DNA of 64,000 nt from Hoplostethus atlanticus (Eukaryota; Chordata; Actinopteri; Trachichthyiformes; Trachichthyidae). A program made the translations under genes and the position numbers. The notes beneath the pieces are model-generated. The model was not told where the DNA came from, did not search any database, and was given only the letters and a program-made list of their open reading frames with translations. The first letter of the stretch is position 1. Each line of letters begins with the position of its first letter. This document shows positions 10,530 through 21,655 of the stretch, one piece after another. The stretch lies in NCBI GenBank assembly GCA_034670405.1, contig JAXDDX010000187.1, positions 467,501-531,500 of the forward strand, in the 5' to 3' direction.

Positions 10530-10660
10530 CAAGATTTGAAATGGTTAAATTGGTGGGTGGGGAAGGTGGGGTGGAGAGTGGGTGCTGATGCCGGGGGTGG
10601 AGCGGGGGAGGTGGGGGGTTTGTCGGGGGAATAATTGCCTGGAGACGGTGCAGAAATAAG
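10530..10660. repeat. G-rich GGTGGG/GGGG tract
   Basis: About 100 bases dominated by GGTGGGG, GGGGGTGG and GGGGGAGG on the plus strand. Four or more G-runs lie close together, so G-quadruplex formation is conceivable. Confidence 0.55.
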
Positions 10661-10832
10661 CCCTAATGGTCAGTAATCCAAGCCTGGAGAGGCCCTCTCC
10701 ACAGTGCTCCACTGAATGCCGGTAATGGGCTTCCAGCTCTGTCACTTACATATGCATAGATCTTTCTCCATTAAAGCTGGTTTGAATGACAAATATGGGT
10801 GGGTGTAAAAAAAAAAAAGAGGTGCAGGGGAA

Positions 10833-10864
<32 letters not shown>

Positions 10865-11020
10865 GGAGCGGAGGGAAGATTTCCTCTTGGCTGGCAGTAA
10901 TTTGGCAGCCGCTCAGGCCCCTATCCTTAAATCTCATTAGCCCATTGTTCGCATGATGCAGGCTGGGTGAAGCACAGGGGCAGGAGATGCTGCTTAAAGT
11001 GGGCTGGATGATGATTTGGA
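10661..11020. promoter_or_regulatory. CNE-like block interrupted by (GA)n
   Basis: Complex sequence on both sides of a (GA)n run (10826-10863). It includes CTTACATATGCATAGATC (octamer-like ATGCATA), CTCATTAGCCCATTGTTC and GGCAGTAATTTGGCAGCC. There is no frame conservation signature. Enhancer character is inferred. Confidence 0.35.
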
Positions 11021-11043
11021 CCTGGCACTTTTTTTTTTTATCT

Positions 11044-11068
11044 GTGTGTGTGTGTGTGTGTGTGTGTA
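11044..11068. repeat. (GT)n microsatellite
   Basis: Twelve GT units next to a poly-T run. Confidence 0.93.
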
Positions 11069-11220
11069 TAATCAGGGCTCTACCACATACTTTGGTCACA
11101 CAAAATTGCCTCAATTGTTGTACTCGCTATTTTCAATTCATAGCGTGATTCATTATTGAATTATGTTTTTATTCTCGCTTTACAATTAAAGTGGTTCGTC
11201 ATTTTTTTTTTTTTAATTTA

Positions 11221-11470
11221 GCCTCCGTCTTTGGTGCTGAGCGCTCATCGCTGTGGTGTTTCTGCAACTGCACTTCCCAGAGATCACCTGTCAATCAAAC
11301 AGTGTGTCCAGTACTGTGATGTTTGGACTGTGGAGTTTGAGTTTCTCTTTTCTTTGTCTGTTCAGCCACGGTGGCTATCGCCGCTCACGCCAACTACCCG
11401 GTTCTTCTTCTGTTTATTTATTCCAAACAAACCAGGAACTAGTGTGAAGTTTATTAATGTAGTGTAACGT
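11221..11470 (+). mobile_element. Family A dispersed repeat, copy 1
   Basis: Carries the family A core: CATCGCTGTGGTGTTTCTGC, CACTTCCCAGAGATCACC, TGTCAATCAAACAGTGTGTC and CAACTACCCGGTTCTTCTTC. Five other copies lie in this window (23.3, 33.5, 48.8, 51.1 and 56.2 kb). No coding capacity and no family name that I can assign. Confidence 0.8.
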
Positions 11471-11909
11471 GTCAGTATGTACCAAAAACCAAAAGGCAAA
11501 GTCAATTAAACAACTTTTATTTTGACATTTTGTTATGCTACGCAAAAAATATATAATTACTACCATTAAAAGTGCCGTCATTAAAAGTTGCTATGATAAA
11601 GGTATTATCCATTAGGGTGCAGGATAGAAAGGTGGTGTGTGTGTGTGGGGGGGGGTTAAGAGAATACCAGCAAGCCATCCACTGAAGGGAACAAATATAA
11701 TTATTTTGTTACGTGATTACGTCTGACATGTATCAGAAAAGTCACGGCTGTTTCAATCCAGCCATTTCAAAGACATGTATAGCTACGTCTTAGTATAGCA
11801 TCGCTCCAGTGAGTATTAAATGCTGCTATATCTGTGTCTGGTAATATTTGTTCGCACTACGTAAGCGTAATAAAAGAAACCAACAACTAACAGTACCTTC
11901 ATTGAGGGC
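11471..11909. other. Unannotated spacer
   Basis: AT-rich, with a short GTGTGGGGGGG run near 11637-11656. Nothing else recognised. Confidence 0.4.
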
Positions 11910-12290
11910 AGGAAGTGTGTGTGTGTGTGTGTGTGTGTGTGGGAAGGGTTGGGTGAGGAATATGGGGTCTATGGGGGCCACAGAGGGCGGAGGAGCCATC
12001 ATAACGGGAAGCAGCCCCCCACTCCCACACCACCACCCAACCCCAACCTCCTGAGCTGCCAGATGGCACACACTCAAACCCCCAGTGGCAGAAACGACAC
12101 ACACACACACACACAAACACACACGTGCACAAACACAAATATGCATGTATGCACACGCATGCATTGTCAGCCACACATGTATACACAGACAGCAGACACA
12201 CACACAACACAACCACACATACACCCCCCATGCATGCACACTATGCTGCAACAATACACACACACACACACACAGTGTTAAATAGTAACA
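11910..12290. repeat. GT then CA microsatellite belt
   Basis: (GT)n at 11915-11941, (CA)n at about 12099-12124, degenerate CA with ATGCAT steps, and (CA)n at 12254-12273. Six overlapping frames are open only because of the dinucleotide repeats. Confidence 0.92.
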
Positions 12291-12299
12291 ATCATTTTA

Positions 12300-12770
12300 T
12301 ATGCTGTGACACATGTGTCGTCCCAATTCAGATGCAATCATCTCACAAGCTCCGCCCCCTTTAGCATGGTTGCTTTATCACGAATGGCGTATTAAAGCGG
12401 CGGTATTCTCCTTTAAGGTACCACGGCGAATGCGAGGTGGGATATTTCATCCCCCCGCGTTGTCATTGAAACGTGTCGCCTGCGCGGGCAGCGGGGAGAG
12501 ACTCGGGCGAATGCATCACCGCGTGGCGTTTCGGCCGTTTGCCGTCTGAGCTCCCGCGTTGAGACCCTCTTCGGGGGGCCGTAAAAAAAAAAAAAAAAAA
12601 AAAGGGAATCTGCAACCGAGCGATGTGGTTGTGTTTACAAAGTGCATAAGTTCAAGGACATGCGAGCCCTGACACGAAGGAATGAATGTACCTGGATCAC
12701 GAGATAAAGCGGTTCGCATTTCACCGCTGCTTCTCTAAGTGCTGAGACTCTAATAGGAAAGATGGGTTTG
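12300..12770. promoter_or_regulatory. CNE-like, CpG-containing block
   Basis: Complex sequence with GGTTGCTTTATCACGAATGG, GCGGCGGTATTCTCC and TGCATCACCGCGTGGCG, and more CpG than its surroundings. Interrupted by a poly-A run at about 12583-12603. No coding evidence. Confidence 0.3.
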
Positions 12771-12805
12771 TACGATATGAATATGAGAATGTGAGTGACG
12801 TGACT

Positions 12806-13003
12806 TTTGTGTGTGTGTGTGTGTGTGTGTGTGGGCATGAACTCGCAAATCCGTGTGTGTGCGTGCACTAGTGTGTGTGTGTGTGTGTGATGGTTGTGAC
12901 AGATTTGGTCATAAAGATATTTGTGTGCTTTCCTTGGACAGCAAATGTTCACACAAGCACATACACTTTCTCTCTCTGTCACACACACACACACACACAC
13001 ACT
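12806..13003. repeat. GT/CT/CA microsatellite belt
   Basis: (GT)n at 12810-12834 and about 12870-12888, then (CT)n and (CA)n at 12968-13003. Confidence 0.92.
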
Positions 13004-13500
13004 CGTCGACATCCACAGCGCCAGCAGTAATAGATATCCAATAGCTGGGAGCTGTGGAAGGGTCCTGCTACATCTGTCAGCACTGCCTGGTGAAGGCGCG
13101 GCGAGTTCAGATGCTATCGCCGCAAACGCCTGCATCAAAAGATTTAGTGCCCCCCCCCCCCCCCCCCCAATCCCCACCCACCCACCCCGAGGTGGGCTGT
13201 GTGGTCCACCGGGCAACACAACAAGGAGGTGGGGGGCAGGCGGCAGAAGAAAGACGGCAGGTGGGGGACAGATAAGAGGGAAGGCGACAGCAATATCAGC
13301 CAGGGGGGGTTTGAGGTGGAGGACAGGGAAGGGGTTGGGGGGGGGGGGGAGAGGAGGTGGGAGAGTGAAAGAGGAGGCATGGTGTGGTGGCTCTTCTTTT
13401 TCACCTCTTTGTGTGCAGCACTCAAGACTAGTCTCAAGACCGCGATTTGTAAAAGTCTCGCTGCTGTTTCAGAACTCTAAACAAATTGGCTCCGTCCTGG
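13004..13500. other. Short complex block, then poly-C and poly-G tracts
   Basis: Complex text at 13020-13145 (AGCACTGCCTGGTGAAGG) is followed by a poly-C run (about 13151-13168). A GGGGTGG purine-rich tract follows, with a G-run at 13335-13351. Open frames here are homopolymer artefacts. Confidence 0.45.
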
Positions 13501-13534
13501 TTTTACCTCTGATATTCTTTCCACCAGACACCAG

Positions 13535-13965
13535 CATGTGACCTGGGTGATCGGATTGTAATCAGACGGAGTGAAAATGCATAAAATCCAGGTGTGAACG
13601 CGATCCAATCAGCCGAGCCAGCTCTGGAGGTGGTCAGTGACGCATTTGGCCACATATAAGTGAATGGAAATGGAAAAGGTTGCGGCTCCAACCAGGAAGT
13701 GAGGAAGTGTGTGCAAATCAAATGGGCAGCTCAGAGGCAACTTGTTCAAAAACTGACGTCAGGTTACCGGCGGATGGGGGACAGGCAAAGACATTTCCTA
13801 TCAACTTTGAAGGCGGTAACTATGACGACGAAGAAAGGGATATTCATGGGAGTCTGTGAGAAAGAGTGATCCAATTTCATTGTGCGTATGGAGACACATT
13901 TTCATGTCAGGTGTAAATGTAATCCGGCTACATCATACCTTGACACAATCCGGATATGGGACTTG
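13535..13965. mobile_element. Candidate non-autonomous DNA transposon
   Basis: GATCGGATTGTAATCAGACG near the left end and TAAATGTAATCCGGCTACAT near the right end look like diverged inverted arms. CCAGGTGTGAACGCGATCC lies just inside. The 'hold-over-the-edge' arms and lack of coding capacity suggest a MITE, but exact termini are not resolved. Confidence 0.4.
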
Positions 13966-14430
13966 TGTTAATGGCAGGTCGAAAGGGGGCCTTTGAGTAA
14001 GAGCTCAGCCCAACTAAGGATGGTCCTGACCATAGCCTTAGCACTTAGGGTATCCTTTCTTATGAGGGTGCAAAGATCTAGCAAAATAGGCAGAAATCTA
14101 TTTAGAAGCCATAACTGTTCCCTTTAAGCTGATTGATTTGGTGACCTACATCTAATAATTCATCACATTTACCAAATACTATCCTGTCAGTCATCTTTGC
14201 TCCAAGAAATGTAGTCAATATAAGCAGGTCTCAAAGATGCCATACCTTTGGGTTCAGTGGATTGATGGGAAAAGAGCGAGGTTCCTCATAGGTGAAGACT
14301 AGGATAGAAAGAGGAAGGGTTTCGGAAAGCCCCCTCCTGTATCTAGGGCCTTATATTCAGCCTAATACTGGACAACCCACTAAATGCCCAGCAGGCCTCA
14401 GCACTCCCAAGTCTTCCTCTGGGAAATCCA
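13966..14430. other. Unannotated spacer
   Basis: Unique AT-leaning sequence; nothing recognised. Confidence 0.4.
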
Positions 14431-14435
14431 TTTAC

Positions 14436-14930
14436 TTTTAAGGTGTTTTCACACCTAGTTGGTTTACAGCAGTTATTTCCAACCCTGGAGCGCTTTCCCC
14501 TCTTAGTCGGCTTGGTTTTTGCCATATGAGAACACAGCAATCTAAACCGGTCAGACCGAGACCTTGTTGGGAGGGATGTTTCTCGCCGTGTTTCTCCAAA
14601 CCAACCCCCGAAGCTTCGATCCGACGGAAAGCAGCTGATGCCGATGGTCCCATGTTTACCCGGGGAGAAATTCCTGACCAATGAAGGAAAAAATCGCTGC
14701 GATGCAACATTTCTTGGTAGATTGTTTCCCTTGAAATGTAGTCTAACAGATGCATCAATGCAGGAAAGTAAGAACTCGTCTCTTGATTCAGACCCAAGCT
14801 TCTCTGGTATCAGCTTGAGAAACTGCCTCCCCGTACAAATAAAAAATGATCCCGCCAAAGCTTAAAAAGGAAGTGAGAACATGGTTTCGGACCGAGCTGA
14901 TAATGGTGCCAGTTTAGCTAGTGCCCTGTA
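14436..14930. mobile_element. Candidate DNA-transposon remnant (AAGGTGTTTTCACACCT end)
   Basis: Starts TTTTAAGGTGTTTTCACACC, a terminal word common to non-autonomous fish DNA transposons, then ACCGGTCAGACCGAGACC. The matching right end is not visible, so it is probably truncated. A 171-codon minus-strand frame spans it, but its translation has no domain that I recognise. Confidence 0.45.
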
Positions 14931-14987
14931 TATCCTACAGTCTTTTGATATATTGTGTTCAATGTCAAGTTATTGCCGTTTTGTTTT

Positions 14988-15420
14988 AAAGCTGCACTAG
15001 GCAACTTTGCACTTTGGTGGCCCCCTAGTGGCAGAAAGACATAACTGTTTTTTAAAGGTTGAAGGACTTCATTACCCAGAAATCATGCCACATGAAGTCA
15101 GTGAACTGGACCTAAATGATCTTGATCTTCTTAGTGTCTGGGGAGGTGCTCGCTGCTGTTTAGGAGGCACTTTTGTATTTGTTATTATGTTAACATTATC
15201 AATTGCTTTGCTAAATTAGCCTGCCCGCTAGTTAGCTAGCTAATATTTCCCGCCAGTGGCCATACCTGACACCTGCAATTAATTTGGGCAAATAGGTTGA
15301 ATCTACAGTGTCTCAATGAGTAGGTATGGGACATTCTTTGTTGCGGCCCCAATTTGTGGTTTAGGCTGATAAGAAGGGGTGTATTTTTACGTAATTTACG
15401 TAATATTTTGTAGTGCAGTA
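14988..15420. mobile_element. Family C MITE, copy 1 (near complete)
   Basis: AAAGCTGCACTAGGCAAC at the left and ATATTTTGTAGTGCAG at the right form CTGCACTA terminal inverted repeats about 430 bp apart. The right part (GGCTGATAAGAAGGGGTGTA) is the reverse complement of the start of the copy at 36.5 kb (ATACACCCGTCTTATCGGCC). No transposase frame. Confidence 0.7.
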
Positions 15421-15479
15421 AAATGTTCTTGAACAAGAATTGTCTTTTTTTCATGTATTTTCTAGTTACCAAATCAAAT

Positions 15480-15748
15480 ATTGGTCCAATGGAAGAGCAT
15501 GGGGGGGGGGGGTCTTTAACTCATTTCTAGCCCCATGGGTCAGCTGCTAATCACAACTCTCCCAAGACCCCCCCCAACCCCCACCCCCCTCCACCACCTC
15601 CAAAAAAAACCCTAAACCCACCAACCTCTACACACACACATATACATACACACAACCTAGACACCGATTCCTTCGCTCTTGAATAACCTCACCGGGGGCG
15701 AGTGAAGGGGGGGAGGGGGAAAATGGGGCAAAATCAGCCGCCTTATTT

Positions 15749-15750
<2 letters not shown>
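15480..15750. other. G-, C- and A-run rich spacer
   Basis: A poly-G run at about 15502-15511, C-rich CCCCCCAACCCCCACCCCC, degenerate CA, then GGGGGGGAGGGGG. Nothing coding. Confidence 0.5.
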
Positions 15751-15785
<35 letters not shown>

Positions 15786-15896
15786 GAGATTGAGTGAGTG
15801 CCTTTTGAAGTCTTCCTCGCTTAGCTGCCACAGAGCTACGGGGCTGTCGGCTTGTCGAGGATTTCTCCTGGATGTGTGTGTTAAAAGACCCTCCCG

Positions 15897-15940
<44 letters not shown>

Positions 15941-15970
15941 TATGGGGAGAGAGAGAGAGAGAGAGAGAAC
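15751..15970. repeat. (GA)n microsatellites around a short unique core
   Basis: (GA)n at 15751-15790 and 15899-15969, separated by about 105 bases of complex sequence (GCTTAGCTGCCACAGAGC). Confidence 0.93.
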
Positions 15971-15974
15971 GGTA

Positions 15975-16215
15975 GCCCTGATTAAATGCTGGAGCCGTCA
16001 TGCCTGCGAGCCAGCCAGGAGATTAATATCGGCGTAACCTGTTACTTAATTCATTATGGGGATACAGGCTAATTTGATTTGATATTATTTTAATAAAGTT
16101 CTGTGATATCCAAGATTGTTTCAGGCTATCAAAATAATTTTCCAGTTATTACAGTTCGTCAGGCAGGTCCCTTTGATAGCAGCGGTTGGCCGGGCCTGTC
16201 CTGAATACATTAGAC
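15975..16215. promoter_or_regulatory. CNE-like, homeodomain-site-rich block
   Basis: Contains GGAGATTAATATCGGCGTAA, CTTAATTCATTATGGGG, GGCTAATTTGATTTGATA and AATAATTTTCCAGTTATTAC: many TAAT/ATTA cores in an otherwise non-repetitive block. No coding signal. One of the better enhancer candidates on texture alone. Confidence 0.4.
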
Positions 16216-16274
16216 CCCCCCTCCCCCCAGACACACATACACACACACACACACACTTCCTCTCTTTTTCTCTA

Positions 16275-16306
<32 letters not shown>

Positions 16307-16480
16307 TCCTGTCAAATTCCTCTCTCCTCTCCAAAATCTCTTAATTTCTCATTTTCTCCCTCTCGCTCTCTCGGCCACCACTCCCTTTTCTCGTTCGCTC
16401 ACCCTTTCTCTTCTCTCCCCTTTTTTTTCCTTCCTCTATCTTTCACTCTTTTTTATCTCTTTTTTTTCCTCCCAGTGATT
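16216..16480. repeat. CA/CT microsatellites and pyrimidine tract
   Basis: (CA)n at 16232-16256 and about 16292-16306, (CT)n between them, and a CTTTTTTCC-type pyrimidine-rich tract to 16475. Confidence 0.88.
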
Positions 16481-16632
16481 CAGAGCTCCTCGGAGAAATA
16501 GAGAAAAAGAGAAGGAAAGAGAGGGAGACAACAGACTTAGAGAGGAGGTCACTGAATGTTTCATAACCAGAGAAGCTTACACTTACAGTCAGCTCTTCCA
16601 TTTTGATAAAGGGGAACGTAGTCAGAGCATGG

Positions 16633-17155
16633 TTAAAGGTGCAACTTCAATATATCAATATATCATTGCCAAAATTAATTTGCATACATTGGTATAATTA
16701 CCGTAAACAAATGAGACCATGGTCAAGATGTTTGGTAGCCTCTATGTCTATCTATTGTTAGTGCTAGTGGTCAAAATCAAGACCGCATTACCCATAAGCC
16801 CTGTTGCTTCCTGTCACAAAGAGGATGTCGTTTCCTGACCCCTCCCCCTCGTTGACTCTACTGATAAACACGTTGGAAGTGATTTTCCATCAATTTCCCA
16901 AAATTGAAAGCTTTAGCTCCGTTAGCGCTGCAAGAACAGCGCCCTCTTCCTGTCTTGTGCCGTAAAGCAATCCAACAGATTTCCCGCCAAATCTGACCCG
17001 GTGGCGCACAACGTAAAATGCATGAGTAGAGGCCGGTAGAGGCTGCCGGTATTCTTGGTGATGGTCTCGTTTGTTTACGTTAACTACACTAATGTCTCAG
17101 AATGAATGCGACGATCATTTATTGATGTCAAAATGACACACGTAGCGCTTTTAAT
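16633..17155. mobile_element. MITE with long terminal inverted repeats
   Basis: The left arm (16699-16747, ACCGTAAACAAATGAGACC...GGTAGCCTCTA) pairs with the right arm (17035-17083, TAGAGGCTGCCGGTATTC...GTTTGTTTACGTTAA). Outside these, weaker pairing continues (left CAATATATCATTGCC, right GACGATCATTTATTGATG). No coding capacity, so it is a non-autonomous DNA transposon of unknown family. Confidence 0.7.
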
Positions 17156-17160
17156 CTGAA

Positions 17161-17179
17161 GTCTTCCTCTCTCTTTCTT

Positions 17180-17222
<43 letters not shown>

Positions 17223-17226
17223 CTCC
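17161..17226. repeat. (CT)n microsatellite
   Basis: A nearly pure CT run from about 17180 to 17216 with TTTCTTTC edges. Confidence 0.93.
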
Positions 17227-17740
17227 CATCGCTAGCGTATCCATTCATTATTAAAGCTCACCTCGTCCTCGTCCCTCCTGTGTTCTGCTCTATTAGAAAC
17301 CCTTGTATCAGCTGCTCCGGGCCATAGAAGGACAGAGGAAAGAGGGGGAAAAAATAAAATGAAGACATGTTCGTGTCTTTGCAGTTGGGGGGGGGGCGTG
17401 TAAGTCGCCTGTCAGCCTGTAATCACCGTGTCTGTGACTCTGTATGTTAATTCGTCTCTCCGTACTGCTGACTAGGACATGCAATATGAATGAAGTTTGC
17501 CGGACGCCGCGAGGATGAGGTCCTGAGGAGAATCTGGGGCTGTTATTAACCCACGCAGAACTTCACGAGCACGTTGCGAGAGAGCTAATGTCACAATAAA
17601 AGCCTTTATTACCTTGAAACCGGCATCTTTAGCCCTGTCGTGGATGGGACTAGTTTGACCGGGGCAACCTGGGCACCGTCACTCTTTACATTGTGCATCG
17701 GTGATTTCAATGAACGACGCGCGAGAAGCGTTTCAATGGA
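17227..17740. promoter_or_regulatory. CNE-like block
   Basis: Complex sequence with CATTCATTATTAAAGCTC, GACATGCAATATGAATGAAG, GGGCTGTTATTAACCCACGC and AATAAAAGCCTTTATTACC (inverted AATAAAGG words). No coding periodicity. A regulatory role is inferred. Confidence 0.4.
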
Positions 17741-19030
17741 AAATGGGTCAAATACGCACTTGCTCAGTAGAGATAAAGAATAGCCAAAAAGTGCATTCAT
17801 TTTTGTGTAATGGCGCTGAATGCTCAACAAAGCCGGGAGGTATTGGTGAAAAGAAATTCAGTGCAAACTGTTTGTAACGTGCATCAAATACAGATTGTTT
17901 ATCCAGATGTACAGTACTAGAATTTACATCATACAGAATTGAGGATGTGGCTGCTATCTGAAAACCTACAATGATGTTTTATTTTCTTGAGGTGTCGTTG
18001 ACCTAACTTAACGAAACATCGGTGAAGGAAGGTGCCCACTTGATGACTGCAATGACGTGCCGCATAGCGCTGTTGGCTAGGGTAGGCAACTGGCGAATGG
18101 TGCCATCTGAGGAATGACTCTGTAGATCTATGACGGTGTAGCCTGATGTCTGCTATGGTTTTGCATCTGATGGTGGTTATGTCTCGTTTGTTTTGTTTTT
18201 TTATCTGAATTGGGTTTCTATAAGTGTTTACCTTGGATTATGGCACAAGCGATAGTAACAGCTTGTCCTGTGTATTAATGAATCACAAAAGAATCCCTGT
18301 CTGCCTCCTCCAGTAATTATAATACTGTCTGGACAAGGTTTTACACAAACGAAAGACTAAAAGGCTGAATAGAGGAACGTTCATAATTGTTTTTATTGGT
18401 TGACGCAATTAGGACAAGCAGTGGCGCTCTTCACTTCTTGAATGTCTAAGGTTATTTCAAACTAAAACGAAGCTTGAATGTTGCTGTTGAGCTACTTCAA
18501 GTGACTATTCTTGGATTTTGTCTCATTCACATTTTTTTTCTTAGTGTGAGTAGTTGCAAAATGAGATATCTGCTACTGTGAAAAAAGAGATGCATATTCT
18601 CACAAAATGACTGTTAGCACAAATTATTAAATTAAATAAAAACAACAGTACTTTTAAAAGACAGTATGTAACTAGCTGAGTAAGTAAGTCTTATTATATC
18701 GAATAACAAACTTCAGGAAATCATTTCTGTTTTCCTAGAATGATTACATAGCGATTTTGGAAAATCGACTCCTCATGGCGCTACGGCACCGATAAGTGGA
18801 TTCAGCCAGGAGGTGTACTTTCGGCAAAATGATCTTTGGAAAGGCTGTTTGAGATCGGGTCAAAAGGAAAGCAGGGTTAAGGTCGCCGGCTCTGTCTGTC
18901 CTCTTGAGCCTGCTATGAAAACATACATGCTCCTTTTTGGATGTTTGGAAAATGTGGAAGCATTTTGCTCTTCATTGAGTTAGAGGGTCAAGGTCAAGGC
19001 CTTTATCTCCCTGGGGTACCATGTCAGGGG
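17741..19030. other. Spacer without recognised features
   Basis: About 1.3 kb of unique sequence. I see no transposon ends, long frames or simple repeats. Confidence 0.4.
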
Positions 19031-19034
19031 GGCA

Positions 19035-19265
19035 GGTGTGTGTGTGTGTGTGTTCATGCTCACTTCCATTAATGTGTGTGTCTGTATGTATGTATGTAAA
19101 TGTATTTGTATATGCATGTGTGTGTCCATTTGTGCATGTATAAGTGTATGTGTGTGCATGTGCTTGCATGTGCATGTATAGTATGCATGCGTGTTTGTGT
19201 GTGATTGTGCATGCATGTCTGCGTGTGTGCACAGTGCACTTATGTGTATGTGTGTGCACGTGCAT
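19035..19265. repeat. Degenerate GT microsatellite
   Basis: (GT)n at 19037-19052, then a long imperfect GT array with ATGTATGT, GCATGTGC and TGCATG interruptions. It generates HTHTYTYT-type false frames on the minus strand. Confidence 0.9.
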
Positions 19266-19920
19266 GAACTGTGAATGAAACGTGCCTTTCTTTTCCCACT
19301 AAAGGTGAAACCGGAGTCAACAGGTACCAGGAGACCTCGACCCCGAGCTGCTTGTTTTCCTTGTCCTTCCTCCTCGCTCTTTGTTGATGTTTTATCATAG
19401 CTGGGATTATGGGCATGAGAAGAGAGGAAGGAAGCGAAGACTGAAACAACAACCGCCGCTAATACGTTGAGAGCTCTCACTCTATTCCTCTCTCGGTTTC
19501 ACTCTGAGTATCTGTTTCTCTCTTCCTCCATCCTTCTGTTTCTCTTCTTACACTGTTCTTGAAAGTTTGAAGGACTTCACTACCCAGAAATCGCTAAATT
19601 AAATTTCTTCGTCTAAACTAAATTTCTTCTTCTTAGTGTCTGGTAGGGGTGTATCCATCTGTCCTTACTTTTTTCTTTGTCTCACCATTTCCCCCATTCT
19701 ATCTGTATTTCCCCTATGGCCCCAGACTGGGTCAGACCTGAAGGCCGCTGGGTCAACAAATACAACAATTACTGGGGTCGGGGGTCGGTGTTATCCGACT
19801 TCTCAAATTCCTACGTTGAAGAGGAGGTGGGGGGGGGCTCCACCTGTAAATACCAGACACTAACTCATACTAGCTGTGTCCGCTGTTTTCACAGCCTTGC
19901 TGGTAATGATTATTAGAATT
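19266..19920. other. Spacer with a short family C word
   Basis: AGGACTTCACTACCCAGAAA (about 19570-19589) matches a word in family C copy 1 (near 15063). The rest is unrecognised. Confidence 0.4.
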
Positions 19921-19925
19921 AGAAG

Positions 19926-20222
19926 ATAGATAATAGATAGATAGATAGATAGATAAAGTGCAGGCCAGCATCCTTCTCTTTGCCACCTCTTCCAGGGTGT
20001 CCAGGTTAATGCCCATAACAGAGCCAGCCTTCCTGATCAGTTTGTTCAGCCTGTTGGTATCCTTGGCCCTGGTGTTAGCGCCCCAACACACCACCGCAAA
20101 GAAGATGACACTGGCCACAACCGACTGGTAGAACATATGCAGCAGAGAACTGCATATGTTGAAGGACCTGAGCCTCCTCAGGAAGTCGAGTCGGCTCTGG
20201 CCCTTCTTGTACAGGGCCTATA
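19926..20222 (-). mobile_element. L2-like LINE reverse-transcriptase fragment with (GATA)n at its 3' side
   Basis: The minus-strand translation reads YKKGQSRLDFLRRLRSFNIC, then FYQSVVASVIFFAVVCWGAN, then AKDTNRLNKLIRKAGSVMGI and LDTLEEVAKRRM. This is the C-terminal reverse-transcriptase block of L2-type LINEs. The coding part stops at a (GATA)n array (19926-19955). No start, no endonuclease and no complete 3' UTR, so it is a 5' and 3' truncated fossil. Confidence 0.85.
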
Positions 20223-21110
20223 TATAATGGATGGATGGATGATGGATATTTTGAATTTAATTGGTTCAATGTGAAATAATATGGTGAGTGCACATAGCAA
20301 GCATCAATCATCAATGCTTGATGTTCATTAAAGTTTTGAAATAAGCAAAAGATGAACAAATTAAGGGACGCCTTGAAATTTGAATTTTAAATTTCTCTTT
20401 TTCTTTACCAGAGAAAATAATTCAAAAGGTATTCCTTTAAGTCTTCATCTCCGAGGGAACATGAATTAAAGAAAAGAGAAAAAAAAATAGAATACCTTGA
20501 AGAAGGAGAGATGAGAGAGGCACAAACAATATTGTTTCTTGTCATTTTATTCCATTATTACAAGTGATATCATTTTTGATATCATATAAAATTACAGATA
20601 TTGCACAAAAGCAGATATTCTTAAAATAAGCGTGCTTACACTAGACACGCTAGATAGTCCCTGTAACACTGAGGTTAGCTATTATTTGAAATGCAGCATA
20701 TTCTTGCGATACTGAGCCAGAGAAATAACAACAGATGTGCAGGTATAGACCCACTTGAGTGCACTATATTTTTAGAAAAAGAAAAGAAAAATCCTTACTG
20801 AATTACATTTCTGTAAAAATAACCCAAAAAAACCTCCTTCCTCAATGCACGTAGTATATCAGCAGGATTGACTCTGCTTTTCCCCTCTCTGCGCTTAAAA
20901 TGACAGACTGTAAACCAGTTTTACAAGAGGCTGTAAAGAAGCCCTTACTCTTTTGCAAGGCCTGGAAAGGTGCCACCGCTATTTCTTTGAATGCATCATT
21001 GTAACATTATTTATTTTTTTGTTTTTGCATCCGCATTTATTGCTGGGGTTTTTGTCCTCTGGCGGGTGTGGCGGGGCGAGGCCCGAGGAAGGGGGATGAG
21101 GGGCAGCGTG
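20223..21110. other. AT-rich spacer
   Basis: (GGAT)3 near 20229-20243, then AT-rich unique text with many A- and T-runs. No gene or element recognised. Confidence 0.4.
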
Positions 21111-21655
21111 GCGACGAGGCATTGAGATTGAGTTGTAAAATACTTTTTGACTGTCTGGCTCTGGGGAACCGCTTCCTATCTGTGTGGCGGGAGAAAGAAA
21201 TGGAAGACGCTCGGGCCTCCCCGCACTCTTAAATAACTTCTCCTCATCCTCTTCCCCCGGCAGAGGACATTTACAGATGTAGTTAAGTTTCAAACGGCGA
21301 ATCGTTCATCTGAAAGGGCTGACATGCAATCTGAAGAATCAACATTAAAAAAATCGCACCGCAACTTGATTACTGCGCTTTTAAAACACGTCCGCTGATT
21401 TGTAATATTTGCCGTGGGATTCTGCTGTGTTTGTGTCTTTCCCGATACCGTGCCGAGACAAAGGTGATATCTCTAGACACGGGAAGATCTCTTCTATGCA
21501 GCCAGAGACAGCCATGATTTCCCCCAGGCACTTCAGTAGAGTGGAGAGGATCATGTAAAAGATGGATGAAATTAGCTCTTCTCAATCTGAACCGCTGAAA
21601 CAGTGATAGCTGCCATAAAAGCCATGCACCATGCACCATGCATCATGCATCTAAC
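21111..21655. promoter_or_regulatory. CNE-like block
   Basis: Complex, unbroken sequence with GAAATTAGCTCTTCTCAATC, GATTTGTAATATTTGCCG and CATGCACCATGCACCATGCA (a short direct repeat near 21622-21640). Enhancer character inferred; no coding evidence. Confidence 0.35.

Noticed and set aside
12635-13541. 194- and 206-codon frames on opposite strands
   Set aside because: They are driven by poly-C/poly-G and CA/CT arrays and overlap each other.
14343-14858. 171-codon minus frame
   Set aside because: It lies in a DNA-transposon remnant; the translation shows no domain that I recognise, and an overlapping 119-codon frame exists in another phase.
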